A stretch of DNA of 60,000 bases from Membranipora membranacea (Eukaryota > Bryozoa > Gymnolaemata > Cheilostomatida > Membraniporidae). The position numbers were made by a program, and so were the translations under genes. Below are positions 59,201 through 60,000 of the stretch, piece after piece (the first letter of the stretch is position 1; each line of letters opens with the position of its first letter). The notes beneath the pieces were generated by a model, which saw nothing but the letters and a program-made list of their open reading frames with translations, searched no databases and was not told where the DNA came from. The stretch covers positions 7,008,001-7,068,000 of the forward strand of contig OU612069.1 in NCBI GenBank assembly GCA_914767715.1, read 5' to 3'.

Positions 59201-60000
59201 ATGGATTCTTATTGTCTCATTACATGGATAATTTTGATAGATACAAAAATTTTTCACTCAACAACAGGTGACATACCGGCTAGAGCCTTCGAGGTGGGCC
59301 AGTTAGGCCCAAAGAGCCATCATCCCTGCTGGTGCAGAGCTCATTGTCAGACGTTCAGGCATTCAGACTCATGTCTGAAGTTCGGATATTTCTCCAGCCT
59401 TGAGGAGAGAATCACACATTTTGGAGACCGGAAACCGGAATACTCTTTCAGAGCTTCGAAAAAGGTGAGTTACACAACTTGCCTGCAAAAAGCAACATCC
59501 AATTATTCGAAAACAAATCATGCCGCCAATAGATTCATAAAATCAGTATCAGAATATGAATTTAAAAAAAGGCTTTGTGACAATTTAGGATTTCATGATA
59601 TACATTTCCTGTACATAATAAACTGGTAACTGTAAAACATTATACATCTTTTCAACAGAAAAACGAGTGCATCAATGAGTTCGAGCGCAGAGGTCGAGAT
59701 GTGCCACCGACATGGCTAAGGGACAAGGTCAAAGATAAACTTGCGAAGGAGTTAAGAGGTAAGCTTTGAACAAACGCCGTCAGCAACACTGCAACTATAT
59801 GTCAATCGTAAGATCATCGGCCTACAAACTAACAGCTAGTCTGCACATTGGTGATATAAATGTTATTATTATATTACAGGTCTGACCTCGCTACCTGCCT
59901 TACTAACAGAGGGGCACACCCTATCAGACCTCAATCTAGAGGTTTATGAAGTTGCCATGTGTGAGCCACTCCATGATATGAAGAATGTCATTGTAGTGAT
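56218..60000 (+). CDS. Multi-exon gene of an unrecognised family, 5' end to window edge
   Basis: Exons: 56,218-56,809 (ATG 56,219); 57,221-57,341; 57,568-57,815; 58,419-58,599; 58,752-58,945; 59,268-59,464; 59,659-59,758; 59,880 onward, running off the window. All sites are GT-AG and phases agree (0, 1, 1, 2, 1, 0, 1) with two exceptions: an in-frame TAG at 56,597-56,599 and a frame change inside 57,568-57,815. Visible blocks: a basic N-terminus (MGRGKFLQREQGQRKF), a KACAM Cys pair, EKQIYGRVISL, a coiled-coil-like helix (RDIKERIEDLE), a Cys/His cluster (CWCRAHC...H...C at about 59,320-59,370) and, in the last exon, LTSLPALLTEGHTLSDL followed by CEPLHDMKN. I cannot name the family or its activity. 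The intron-rich structure argues against a recent transposon. Confidence 0.75.
56597..56599 (+). other. In-frame TAG inside the first exon of the right-hand gene
   Basis: The frame from 56,219 runs 126 codons to TAG, then stays open in the same frame to the donor at 56,809, ending in phase 0 to fit the next exon. No GT-AG pair that would remove the TAG was seen. It is either a disabling mutation, a sequence error, a readthrough codon, or two separate units. Confidence 0.7.
57568..57815 (+). other. Exon with an apparent frameshift
   Basis: Entering in phase 1 gives KERDRRILSGDINIG and EKQIYGRVISLAVIRQ but hits TGA at 57,774. The exit phase needed by the next exon belongs to another frame, which reads SEKKTDLSQLNQQQ to the GTTAGT donor. 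A run of seven A at 57,752-57,758 is the likeliest place for a lost base, by mutation or assembly error. Confidence 0.7.

Noticed and set aside
1-60000. tRNA, rRNA or other structured RNA genes
   Set aside because: No tRNA box A/B pair with cloverleaf arms and no ribosomal sequence was recognised by reading; a covariance-model scan could not be run.

Overview
This looks like nuclear DNA of an AT-rich invertebrate animal. Genes are split by GT-AG introns and are separated by CR1/Jockey-like LINE fragments, a BEL/Pao element, a Ty3/Gypsy fragment and fold-back MITE-like palindromes. The species cannot be named from sequence alone. Introns of 130-700 bp in the right half would suit a sponge or another compact invertebrate genome, but that is a guess.

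Layout. 1-28,700 is a mosaic of diverged segmental duplications. The clearest pair is about 5.5 kb long and repeats at an offset of about 11.5 kb (10,235-15,700 versus 21,715-27,195). Partial further copies lie at 1-1,966, 7,741-10,780, 16,200-18,520, 20,470-21,560 and 27,200-28,700. A decayed, 3'-truncated BEL/Pao retrotransposon on the minus strand (about 1,967-7,740) interrupts the first copy. Each main copy carries one 141-bp leucine-rich-repeat (LRR) exon (13,379-13,519 and 24,876-25,016), bracketed by antisense LINE reverse-transcriptase fragments.

33,434-38,244 holds the main gene. A 1.9-kb exon encodes the last LRRs, a Roc GTPase domain, a COR domain and a Cys-rich tail. Eight further small exons follow in consistent phase and encode a linker and a complete caspase domain (p20 with SHGD and QACAG, an Asp-rich linker, then p10). 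The two upstream LRR exons have the same phase (2/2) and read into this gene as seamless LRRs. The inferred product is an LRR-Roc-COR-caspase protein: a sensor, a GTPase switch and a protease effector in one chain. Between the two LRR exons, amino-acid changes cluster at predicted exposed LRR positions, and the exons are more diverged than their flanking introns.

40-43 kb has weak exons only, including a possible 37-residue membrane microprotein. 43,012-45,660 is the 3' part of a minus-strand gene for a Lys/Arg-rich, probably nuclear protein. Its penultimate exon is followed by a tandem array of 60-nt open modules separated by 16-19-nt GT...AG spacers. 46,338-47,590 is a truncated Gypsy element. 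47.7-49.3 kb is a degenerate tandem repeat with a palindromic MITE inside. 50-55 kb has isolated candidate exons. From 56,218 to the end of the window is a multi-exon plus-strand gene of an unrecognised family, with one in-frame stop and one frameshift.
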